From NCBI GenBank assembly GCA_030627905.1, contig DAOVRZ010000008.1:19819-83818 (forward strand): DNA of 64,000 bases, read 5' to 3'. The position numbers were made by a program, and so were the translations under genes. Below are positions 12,001 to 16,964 of the stretch, piece by piece; position 1 is the stretch's first letter; each line of letters begins with the position of its first letter. Below the pieces are notes generated by a model. It worked only from the letters and a program-made list of their open reading frames with translations. It ran no database searches and had not been told where the DNA came from. Origin of the DNA: JAGMES01 sp023128035 (lineage in GTDB: Bacteria; Bacillota; Halanaerobiia; DY22613).

Positions 12001-12292
12001 AGCAAATGTAATACCGAATTTTGAGCACCTCAGTATTAAAAAAGTTATCCACTATTTGAATGTTATTAGAATTTTATTCAATGCACGAGTGCATTATATC
12101 CCTACTAGAAAGATTGATACTCAGATTCACTTCTTTAAAGCAATTGCAACAGAGATGCCTAATCAAGATGAATGGAATCAATACTGTATTAGACCAATGA
12201 AAGTATATGAAATTGCTGGAGATCATTTTTCGATTTTTAGATCAGAGGAGGTAGTGGGTTTTGCTGAGGTGTTTGGGAAGATACTTAGGTAA
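2..12292 (+). CDS. Hybrid polyketide synthase / non-ribosomal peptide synthetase, C-terminal part with thioesterase (5' end outside window)
   Basis: The reading frame is open to the window edge: six codons before the first ATG (23) still encode the ketosynthase N-terminal motif, so the gene starts upstream. Counting from that ATG, the order is KS1 (C157, H293, H333), a degenerate AT region (about 430-730), ACP (S779), C1 (HHIISDG, 965-971), A1 (TSGSTGKPKG at 1435), PCP (S1828), KS2 (C2063, H2199, H2239), degenerate AT, a KR stub (about 2655-2716), ACP (S2769), C2 (QHIISDG, 2950-2956), A2 (TSGSTGKPKG at 3418), PCP (GGHS, S3795), and a type I TE (GWSLGG S3931, D3958, H4068). It should add two amino acids and two ketide units to an upstream chain and release the product. 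My by-eye specificity codes are D-F-W-N-L-G-V-V-L-K for A1 (threonine-like, low certainty) and D-A-L-F-L-G-I-V-A-K for A2 (hydrophobic, low certainty). No discrete AT, PPTase or exporter lies in the window. Confidence 0.95.
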   Translation: MDIAVVGMSGRFPGANDLDEFWRNLSFGQEWVRDLPKSRITELEDMMGDFGRKEFGKAGYLDNVTLFEPEIFALSREESKFIDPQQRLLLELVEEAILDAGYNPEKLAGEKMGVLVAESENEYTRTFKTISPMAFINIPSVTGAGRISYFYNFTGPAVNVGTACSSALVALYYACQSLILNEVDATLVGGVNLNIFPIIRDDQEKVPILSINQQVRAFDKDADGTLAGEGGGVLFIKTLDSALEDGDSIYAIIKGWAINNDGNRSNGMSSPSEEGQADVVLTAIEKAEIDPLSLSYIETHGTGTKIGDPIEFAGLNKAFNSLGYKRQTLGIGSLKTNIGHLDGASGIASMIKTILALKNRKIPASLNFDEPNPLIKFENSSIYINDRLTDWESDTVRRAGVTSLGLIGTNAHIVIEEVLEKSTVLKTESDEQYLDIVQLSARTAYSLELMVKKLNKYLRKHPTLTLDDIAYTLNNGRRSYKHKFVTIAENTEDLIKILDSFNTQKLKDGEKYWVYQQPKKTKLSHAAFVIPDFVDEALEIYQGLNSEPVFKKHYDEYLQSLLDKDLHDVDIKDPKIQFTISMIAYAKMLETYAGKPDEIFGFGLGKIVSDFLSEKISFTECIAKVRNNNENRFILKENNLRELESVVIGRGVNLLAVFSLNQRLSNVFADFFRKERPTLLLLEPKVDIFYAAILEMMKKGLEINWQAVYRTQKRRRLNLPGYVFDRRSYYLQTETNLFDAEIKSEFYNAHVSKDLIQDHLLSMLRDLHIGENFELTDNLSELELDSVDILQFVGKVKKAYGIDVPMKLFFEQLKVGELFNIIEASTKDSKEENLILIQPLKESAYTSTYPITSAQKRLLVINGFDKDSISYNIYGGIVIEGELDLERFERAIKGLVQRHESFRTSFTISNGEPAQKIHQNLDFQIEYIQTEGKYLEKTVDQFFTPFDLSEAPLLRVGLVEYDKKYLFLFNMHHIISDGTSMIIFFNEFQMLYQGEQLEELRVQYKDFAVWQNEYLNSEQVKKQEAYWLDTFAGENAISVLNLMTDYSRPLKRDYKGKSVHFELSEELSVSLKEFVNVNNVTLYMVLLAALNVLLHKYTDQEDIIIGSPITGRRHADLEKIIGMFVNTLAMRNAPVAEKTFIQFLAEVKENALRAFDNQDYQFEKLVTKLNLERDLSRNPLFDIMFVLQNDGNVGFEMDDLKCSLYEFESNIAQFDITFEGVEIQDRLIFNIYYATQLYKEETINRICRNFANLLNEIILNPELSISEFEMITDEEKQQLLVDFNDTKTNDPNDQTIVQLFEAQVERTPERIAAVCEDECLTYRELNERANQLGRVLRKHGAGPEELVGIIAEPSLEMIIGMLAIVKAGGAYLPINPDYPEDRIAYTLKDSQTKILLTQQVLLEQISFTGEIIQIDDSKIYMGDSSNLNHLNKPDDLLYVIYTSGSTGKPKGVMIEHQNLIPLIVNARLKFDFNENDVWTMFHSFCFDFSVWEMYGPLLYGGKMVVIPKLAVKNPAEFLKILKKEKVTVINQTPTALYNLSAEEMKDETKELQLRYILFGGEAAQPIHLKAFYEKYPETKLINVYGITETTVLATFKVISTVEINTNLSNIGKPLPDLKTYLFDKNMHLVPIGAPGEICIAGYGVSQGYLNRPALTAEKFVQNPYVPDERLYRSGDLARLLPNGEMEYLGRIDHQVNIRGFRIELGEIENQLLHHQMVKEAVVIARNDAKGNQYICAYLILEGELSIVELREYLLKQLPEYMIPAYFMQLDKIPTTSNGKVDRKALPEPIGNLNTGVNYEAPKNEVETKLANIWSEVLGVKNIGINNKFFEVGGDSLKIIRLTDQINHEFNSNVTVTDLFKFSTIREMSSLLTDSSDEKALDSVNNLVFKNHVSFKNRSIEGTSYKDDDIAIIGISGRFPGADNLEEFWSNLASGKDLIRDLPESRIDELNKMLGEANQGRFMKGGHLDHVTLFEPEIFALSYEESKYIDPQHRLLLELVEEAILDSGYDPLKLSGQNIGVFLAMGENAYTPFFKSPSPMAFANMPTVSGAGRVAYLYNFAGPALNIDTACSSSLVALHNACQSLIRDETDAILIGGVSLDIFPVKIDDMEKLPIISHSQQIRTFDKDADGTILGEGGGIIFIKLVSKALEDGDPIHAIIKGSAINSDGRRSNGMSSPSEDGQADVILSAVKNADIDPLSISYIETHGTGTKIGDPIEVAGISQALNILGYKKQSVPIGSLKTNIGHLDKAAGIANVIKAVLSLKNKKIPASLHFDEPNPLIRFEDSPVYVNDCLADWESDTVRRVGVTSLGLIGTNAHVIVEEFLEEKRRASKEHPNIVRISARTRYSLENMMKNLRDYLVCHSELTLDDIAYTLNQGRRSYKHNFIAIVENTDDLINILNASITEKLQTKEKYWLYQQSKKKVPIVSGFFIPDLEDVDLAQFKLLSEKQPGFKEYYDQSINDLNDQTVASDLEIQYIINMYSYAKLMETYSVKPVKVLGIGRGIIIADLISGKITLEECIEKVKNYAKAVLAEKKVSEIVNKFLEEKVNFLIVFAPDLRLTNLFTDLCVAEEKLGLLILKSEIYSLYCALSEMIKEGLNVEWDKVYHGQNVKRLNLPGYVFDRKSFYLKSEINTQQDLFDDFGLNEVACEKVLDAVNMHEQGICLLCPDNLGIEQFLARKQSQENHNIIQIRPGTEFKKNDERSYTIRPNCEEDFEALFKELSLNQRSKKIDTRKVDHAVNKVTIRDNLYTILRDLYTGEDFELTDYINELDLDSIDIMQFIGKVKKAYNVDVKMRLFFESLTLNELFNTIEKLVKGSDEEDLISVQPAQEYYPVSSAQKRMLVLNQLDDQTTSYNISLALTIEGKFDKEAFENAIYKLFKRHEAFRTSFAFIDGEAVQKIHPNLDFKIEYIKAEENELDKITEEFYKPFDLSKAPLLRVGLVEYADKHLFMIDMQHIISDGFSMDIFFTEFIKLYNGEKLDELRIQYKDFAIWHNGYLQSEEMKQQQAYWLNLFKGEIPVLNVPIDYPRPLVRDLKGDFVWFELNEELTAQIHELAKSRDMSLYMLLLSAFNLLLYKYTGQEDIVIGSPIAGRRYPDVERIIGMFVNTLVMRNYLAAEQTFTQFMNQVKENTLQAFENQDYPFEMLVERLNLERNLSHNPLFDVMFVLQNAVDSEISSKDLKFYMYEFALTTALFDLTFEGYEIDDRLGFNIQYATQLFKKETIERMTEHFCNILNAIIQNPELRLSEINMISPEGKYQLTIGFNETNQEYPKDKTIQQLFEENVEKRIDQIAVIFGENHLTYGELNEKANQLARILTEKGVKPDKIVGIMMESSLEMFIGILGILKADGAYLPIDPKYPINRIEYMLSDSKTSILLTQYHLVNQIKFSGEMISIDAEELYRGDMRNLPKISTAKDLAYVIYTSGSTGKPKGVMIEHHSLVNLVVWYNHCYKVTDLDRSTKYAGFSFDASVLEIFPYMITGSTIHIIPEEIRLDINMLNEYFENNRITISFLPTQLCEQFMNVDNQSLRLLLTGGDKLRSYKKRNYQIVNIYGPAENTVATTSFVVDKDYANIPIGKPIANTKVYILDAENHLQPIGIAGELCIVGDGLSRGYLNHSNLTEEKFVLNIYQPGRRMYRTGDLARWLADGSIEFLGRIDDQVQIRGFRIELGEIENQLLSHPKIRKAVVMDREDTNRNKYLCAYIVSDGEFKIADLRRYLGKELPDYMIPAHFISLDQIPLTPNGKIDRRALPKPDVSVNIRTEYVAPKTEVEKKMAEIWSEILGVERVGVNDNFFELGGHSLTAISVVQKVNEDLGVELPLREFMKNPKICELASSIRDFKKVCVGYLEKDDNLILLKTGNDQTRHLFLIHDGSGEVGGYIDFCEHIISDFNYWGIRADRLEDYPADELTIEEIARKYIEKIRVIQPDGSYYIAGWSLGGTIAFEMISQLEELGEEVAFGVLIDTYPPELDSWEEIDEIAVGSEEGDLDEFKNSIPVEIANVIPNFEHLSIKKVIHYLNVIRILFNARVHYIPTRKIDTQIHFFKAIATEMPNQDEWNQYCIRPMKVYEIAGDHFSIFRSEEVVGFAEVFGKILR

Positions 12293-12332
12293 TTAAGAAT
12301 TATATATAGGTAAAAATTAACAACTTCTAAAT

Positions 12333-12366
12333 AACCTGGCGATGTTATTCGCCAGGTTTATTTTTT
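12333..12366 (+). terminator. Intrinsic terminator after the PKS-NRPS gene
   Basis: A perfect 10-bp stem (AACCTGGCGA with TCGCCAGGTT), a 6-nt loop and a T-rich tail lie 41 nt after the stop codon. Confidence 0.9.
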
Positions 12367-12472
12367 AGGTTTGTTCCTATCTCACCCTCAAACAATGGTT
12401 CTAGACAATACTGCGAAAATTGAGTAAATAATTTTTGCTATTTTTTTACTAGTCTGTCTATTCCAATATCAC

Positions 12473-12501
12473 TTGATTATTACGTATCTTTACTGTATAA
12501 T
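12473..12501 (+). promoter_or_regulatory. Sigma-A type promoter for the glutamate synthase operon
   Basis: TTGATT (12473-12478) and TATAAT (12496-12501) are separated by exactly 17 bp. They lie 60 nt before the first gene of the operon and after the PKS-NRPS terminator. Confidence 0.75.
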
Positions 12502-12561
12502 TATTTAAATAACCCCCTATTTAATTCGCTAAAGTACTAAAGTATCGAGGAGGGAGCAGAA

Positions 12562-13665
12562 ATGAAAATACCATCAGGTTGTGCAATTGCTGGAATAATG
12601 GATACAACAGGAGCAAAGATAAATGGACAACAGATAAGAGAAATGATCAAAGTTATGCATGAACGCTCAAATGGCTTAGGGGGAGGATTTGCGGGATATG
12701 GGATTTATCCTGAATATAAAGATTGTTATGCATTTCATATCATGGCAATGACTAAAGAAAGTCAAAATACCTTAGAAGTAGAGCTTAGTAAAGATTTCAC
12801 GATTGAGTTGAGTGAAGAAATACCGACAGTCCTGACAAAGAAGATTCAAAATTCTCCAATCCTTTGGAGATATTTTTTAACCTTAAAAGAAAATCACATA
12901 AAAAACCTTGATGAAGACGAAGAACAGATTACTGAGTTTGTAAAAAGCCGAGTATTAGAATGGAATCATGTATTAAAAGATTTATATATCGTTTCTTCGG
13001 GGAAAAACATGGGAGTCTTTAAAGGAGTGGGCTATCCTGAAGATTTAGCGGATTTTTATCAATTAGAGGAATATGATGGATATATTTGGACAGCACATGG
13101 TAGATTTCCGACGAATACACCAGGTTGGTGGGCTGGAGCACACCCATTGGCATTGATGGATCTATCTGTCGTACACAATGGTGAAATATCATCATATGGA
13201 ACAAATAAGCGTTTTCTTGAGATGAATAACTATTATTGTGATCTCAGGACTGATACTGAGGTTATTGCTTATATTATAGATCTTTTAAATAATAAACATA
13301 AGTTACCAATGGAATTGGTATATAAAGTTTTAGCTGCACCATTTTGGGCCAAAATCGATAAATCTGAAGATAGAGAACTTCTCACGGTTTTACGTAAAAC
13401 TTATGAGAGTGCTCTATTAAATGGTCCTTTTAGTATTATTGTAGCAAACCCTACTTCGATGGTTGGGTTTAATGATCGGATAAAACTTCGTCCAATGGTA
13501 GTAGGCTATAAGGGAAGCAAAGTGTATATGGCGAGTGAAGAAGCAGCTATAAGAGTTGTATGTCCAGAACCAGATAAATTTGCTTTTCCAAAAGCAGGAG
13601 AGGCAGTTATTGCTCATTTAGATCAAGAGGTAGCCAGGGTAGGAAAGAAGGTGATTAGCTTATGA
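12562..13665 (+). CDS. Glutamate synthase, glutamine amidotransferase subunit (class II GATase domain)
   Basis: This is the 367-aa glutaminase piece of a split glutamate synthase: it releases ammonia from glutamine for the synthase subunit encoded next. The start MKIPSGCAIAGIMD fits a short propeptide that is removed to expose Cys7 as N-terminal nucleophile. Further class II GATase signatures are AHGRFPTNT and the VVHNGEISSYGTN segment. An AGGAGGG ribosome-binding site precedes the ATG. The stop overlaps the next start (ATGA), indicating translational coupling. This free-standing form is known from archaea, Thermotogales and anaerobic Firmicutes, where it replaces the first domain of the large GltB protein. 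Confidence 0.92.
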   Translation: MKIPSGCAIAGIMDTTGAKINGQQIREMIKVMHERSNGLGGGFAGYGIYPEYKDCYAFHIMAMTKESQNTLEVELSKDFTIELSEEIPTVLTKKIQNSPILWRYFLTLKENHIKNLDEDEEQITEFVKSRVLEWNHVLKDLYIVSSGKNMGVFKGVGYPEDLADFYQLEEYDGYIWTAHGRFPTNTPGWWAGAHPLALMDLSVVHNGEISSYGTNKRFLEMNNYYCDLRTDTEVIAYIIDLLNNKHKLPMELVYKVLAAPFWAKIDKSEDRELLTVLRKTYESALLNGPFSIIVANPTSMVGFNDRIKLRPMVVGYKGSKVYMASEEAAIRVVCPEPDKFAFPKAGEAVIAHLDQEVARVGKKVISL

Positions 13666-15173
13666 TGCGAAAAACTAGAGTTGCGGCTCAGTTTAAAATT
13701 AAAATTAATCGAAATCTATGTATTGATTGTCGTAAGTGTGTTAACGGATGTGGATGGAGTGCAATTCGGTATGATGATCATAATCTAATTCCTGAAAATC
13801 ATAAATGTGTAGGTTGTCACTACTGTGTCTACTCTTGTCCTACAGGGGCGATTTCTATTGAAAAGAATTCTTTAGCCTTTGCTGATCATGGTCATTGGAC
13901 TCCATATTATATAGAAAATGTTTATCGTCAGGCGGAGCAGGGTGGAATGCTCTTAGCTGGAACAAGTAATGATCGACCAGTGATTGATCTATGGAGTCAT
14001 ATGATTTTCGATGCTTGTCAGGTAACAAATCCACCGATTGATCCGATTCGTGAGCCAATGGAATTAAGAACTTATCTTGGTCGAAAACCAGATAATATTA
14101 AAGTGGAAAAAGATAAAAGTGGCTATAAGCTACAGACAGAATTGTATCCTAACCTGAAATTAGAAACTCCAATCCTATTTTCTGCGATGTCTTTTGGAGC
14201 AGTAAGCTTACCAGTTCATCAAGCTCTCGTAAAAGCTGCAAAAAATATGGGAACCTTTATGAATTGTGGAGAAGGTGGCCTTCATGAGAGCCTTTATCCT
14301 TACAGTGATCAAGTAATTGTACAAGTAGCATCTGGGCGGTTTGGTGTTGACCAAAAGTATTTAAAAAATTGTGCTGCTATTGAGATTAAGATTGGGCAGG
14401 GAGCAAAACCTGGAATAGGTGGACATTTGCCTGGAGAGAAGGTAGGTCAGGAGATTTCCAAGACCAGAATGATTCCAGAGGGCACAGATGCTATTTCACC
14501 AGCTCCACATCATGATATTTATTCAATTGAAGATTTACGTCAGTTAATCTATGCGTTGAAAGAGACAGTAGGTTATAAAGTACCTGTTGGAGTTAAAATC
14601 GCTACAGTAAATAATGTAGCCGCTATAGCTAGTGGTGTAGTTCGGGCTGGAGCAGATATCTTATATCTTGATGGTGGGCAGGGCGGAACTGGCGCAGCAC
14701 CAACAGTGATTCGTAATAATATGGGAATGCCAATCGAAATTGCTCTAGCAGTAGTAGATGATCAATTGCGTAAAGAGGGAATTCGTCACCAGGCTTCAAT
14801 TATTGCTGCTGGTGGATTTAGAGACAGTGGAGATGTTGCAAAAGCAATTGCTTTAGGAGCAGATGCTGTCAGTATTGGTACAGCACCTTTGATTGCGATT
14901 GGATGCCATATGTGTAAAAAATGCTATACAGGCAACTGTTCTTGGGGAATTGCTACTCAAAGAGAAGATTTGGTAAGTCGATTGGATGTTGATTATGCTG
15001 AGGAGATGTTGACGAATTTAGTGCGAGCCTGGTCTTTAGAAATAAAAGAAATGCTTGGTGCGATGGGTCTAAATTCTATTGAAAGTTTACGTGGAAATAG
15101 GGAACGTTTAAGAGGAATTGGTCTGGATCAAAATACTTTAAATATACTTGGAATTAAAGCAGCAGGTAATTGA
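13662..15173 (+). CDS. Glutamate synthase, FMN/Fe-S synthase subunit with N-terminal ferredoxin domain
   Basis: This 503-aa subunit is the catalytic synthase domain that makes glutamate from 2-oxoglutarate and ammonia. Residues about 10-65 form a two-cluster ferredoxin domain (CIDCRKCVNGC and CVGCHYCVYSC) that would feed electrons in. The FMN-dependent barrel follows with YLDGGQGGTGAAPT, and near the C-terminus CHMCKKCYTGNC is the cysteine set for the 3Fe-4S cluster. The start overlaps the upstream stop; a second ATG lies three bases downstream and either could be used. No NAD(P)H-oxidising GltD subunit is encoded next to it, so the electron donor is encoded elsewhere or is ferredoxin itself. 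Confidence 0.93.
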   Translation: MMRKTRVAAQFKIKINRNLCIDCRKCVNGCGWSAIRYDDHNLIPENHKCVGCHYCVYSCPTGAISIEKNSLAFADHGHWTPYYIENVYRQAEQGGMLLAGTSNDRPVIDLWSHMIFDACQVTNPPIDPIREPMELRTYLGRKPDNIKVEKDKSGYKLQTELYPNLKLETPILFSAMSFGAVSLPVHQALVKAAKNMGTFMNCGEGGLHESLYPYSDQVIVQVASGRFGVDQKYLKNCAAIEIKIGQGAKPGIGGHLPGEKVGQEISKTRMIPEGTDAISPAPHHDIYSIEDLRQLIYALKETVGYKVPVGVKIATVNNVAAIASGVVRAGADILYLDGGQGGTGAAPTVIRNNMGMPIEIALAVVDDQLRKEGIRHQASIIAAGGFRDSGDVAKAIALGADAVSIGTAPLIAIGCHMCKKCYTGNCSWGIATQREDLVSRLDVDYAEEMLTNLVRAWSLEIKEMLGAMGLNSIESLRGNRERLRGIGLDQNTLNILGIKAAGN

Positions 15174-15196
15174 TATTTTTTTCAGGAGGTGAAAAG

Positions 15197-15925
15197 ATGT
15201 TTCAACTGGATGGAACGGAATTACATTATCGAAAATTAAATGAACAGATTAAACTTTTGGCTCAAAAGATCGAAAATATTCAAATAGATAATGTGTCAGG
15301 GCAACCTTACATCGGAGCAGGCCTTACAGGTAAATTGCAACTAATCATTAATGGAGTACCTGGAAATAATCTTGGTGTGTTTATGGATGGTGCAGAGATT
15401 TTTGTTCATGATAATGCACAGGATTTAATTGGAAATACTATGAATGAGGGAAAAATTGTTGTCCATGGTCACTGTGGGGATGTAATTGGATACGGGATGC
15501 GTGGTGGAGAGATTTATATCAGAGATCGGGCGGGTTATCGTGCTGGAATTCATATGAAAGGCCATGAGGAAAAATTTCCTGTTATCGTGATTGGCGGTAC
15601 TGTGGGAGATTTCACAGGTGAGTATATGGCTGGTGGGGTCATAATCGTTCTTGGACTTAATTCAGAGGAACCTCTTGTCGGAGATTACCTGGCTGTTGGT
15701 ATGCATGGTGGTGCGATTTATCTTCGAGGTGAAATTGATGAAGAAACGCTGGCCCCGGGTGTAGGAATTTTACCAATGGATGAAAAAGATTTATTTCTGC
15801 TAAGACGACATGTAAAAGAGTATTGCGCTCATTTTGGAGAAAATATGGAACAGATCATGGCAAAGAAATTTACGAAAATAGGGCCATTATCTCATAGGCC
15901 ATATAAAAGATTATATTCATACTAA
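15197..15925 (+). CDS. Glutamate synthase, GXGXG (beta-helix) subunit
   Basis: This 242-aa protein is the C-terminal GltB domain as a separate polypeptide. It has the repeated glycine pattern of the right-handed beta-helix (GAGLTGKLQ, GNTMNEGKIVVHGHCGD, GYGMRGGEIYIRDRAG, GEYMAGGVIIVLG). In bacterial GltS this domain is structural and packs between the glutaminase and synthase domains. I chose ATG 15197 because CAGGAGGTG sits 6 nt ahead of it; an in-frame ATG 27 nt upstream overlaps the preceding stop but lies in front of that ribosome-binding site. It completes the three-gene set. Confidence 0.9.
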   Translation: MFQLDGTELHYRKLNEQIKLLAQKIENIQIDNVSGQPYIGAGLTGKLQLIINGVPGNNLGVFMDGAEIFVHDNAQDLIGNTMNEGKIVVHGHCGDVIGYGMRGGEIYIRDRAGYRAGIHMKGHEEKFPVIVIGGTVGDFTGEYMAGGVIIVLGLNSEEPLVGDYLAVGMHGGAIYLRGEIDEETLAPGVGILPMDEKDLFLLRRHVKEYCAHFGENMEQIMAKKFTKIGPLSHRPYKRLYSY

Positions 15926-15932
15926 TTATTCT

Positions 15933-15959
15933 GCCTCTAGCTAAAAACTGGAGGCTTTT
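15933..15959 (+). terminator. Intrinsic terminator after the glutamate synthase operon
   Basis: An 8-bp stem (GCCTCTAG with CTGGAGGC, one G-T pair) around a 7-nt loop is followed by TTTT. Confidence 0.8.
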
Positions 15960-15985
15960 CATATGGAATATTAAGCAAAAATCCT

Positions 15986-16015
15986 TTGTATTTTTAGAAA
16001 GGGCTTTCTTATAAA
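15986..16015 (+). promoter_or_regulatory. Possible promoter for the hydroxyproline dehydratase genes
   Basis: TTGTAT (15986-15991) and TATAAA (16010-16015) have an 18-bp spacer, about 45 nt before the activase start. The match is moderate. Confidence 0.35.
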
Positions 16016-16057
16016 ATGTAGAATTTAAGTAATAAGTCCAGAGTGAGGGGTGATCTT

Positions 16058-16960
16058 TTGAAGAAAGGAAGTATATTTAACATTCAAAGATATTCAGTAC
16101 ATGATGGCCCAGGTATTCGTACTACAATTTTCCTAAAAGGATGTCCTTTAAGCTGTTGGTGGTGTCATAATCCTGAAAGTCAATCGAGTAAATTAGAACG
16201 TGTATTTAGACAAGAACAGTGTATCGGGTGTGGAACTTGTATTAAAATCTGTGCAAATAAAGCTATTGTATTGATAGATGGAAAAGCAAGTATAAATGAT
16301 GCTAGCTGTTCTTTGTGTGGTGAGTGTGTACACTTTTGTCCTGTTAATGCAGTAGAAATGATGGGTAAAATAGTAACCGTAGAAGATGTAATGAAGGAGA
16401 TCAAAAAAGATGTGATATTCTTTGATGAATCAGGGGGAGGGGTAACTTTCTCAGGAGGCGAACCATTAGTGCAAAATGAATTTCTGTATGACCTTTTGGA
16501 TCGTTGTAAACAAGAGGAGATTCATACGACAGTTGATACATCTGGATATATTTCCTGGGAAAAGTTGAATCAAATTGCATCTAGAACAGATTTGTTCTTA
16601 TATGATATTAAATTAATGGATAATGAAAAACATAAAAAATATATCGGAGTTTCTAATGTCCTGATCTTAGAGAATTTGAAAAAGCTATCTGAGAGCGATA
16701 AAAAAATCTTTGCACGAATCCCTGCTATACCCGGAATCAATGATGATGACGAAAACATCATAAAAACAGGAGAATTTTTATCAAAATTGAAGATTGATCA
16801 GGTAAATCTTTTACCATATCATAATATTGGTATTGATAAGTATAAGAAATTAGGAATGACATATAAGGTGCAAAATGTAAAAGTCCCATCAGATGAAAAA
16901 ATGAATCAGCTATCGGAAATCTTGAAGAGGATGGGATTGAATGTAAAAATAGGAGGTTGA
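16058..16960 (+). CDS. Glycyl-radical enzyme activating protein (PflA family), activase for HypD
   Basis: This 300-aa radical SAM enzyme abstracts a hydrogen from the conserved glycine of its partner dehydratase. The radical SAM motif KGCPLSCWWCHNPE gives C29, C33 and C36. It is followed by a two-cluster ferredoxin insert (CIGCGTCIKIC and CSLCGECVHFC) typical of dehydratase-type activases rather than classical PflA. I prefer the TTG start at 16058, because GAGGGGTGAT sits just upstream; a GTG at 16043 in the same frame overlaps that site. It ends 4 nt before the dehydratase gene, which it must serve. The protein is oxygen-sensitive, so the organism uses it under anaerobic conditions. Confidence 0.9.
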   Translation: MKKGSIFNIQRYSVHDGPGIRTTIFLKGCPLSCWWCHNPESQSSKLERVFRQEQCIGCGTCIKICANKAIVLIDGKASINDASCSLCGECVHFCPVNAVEMMGKIVTVEDVMKEIKKDVIFFDESGGGVTFSGGEPLVQNEFLYDLLDRCKQEEIHTTVDTSGYISWEKLNQIASRTDLFLYDIKLMDNEKHKKYIGVSNVLILENLKKLSESDKKIFARIPAIPGINDDDENIIKTGEFLSKLKIDQVNLLPYHNIGIDKYKKLGMTYKVQNVKVPSDEKMNQLSEILKRMGLNVKIGG

Positions 16961-16964
16961 TTTT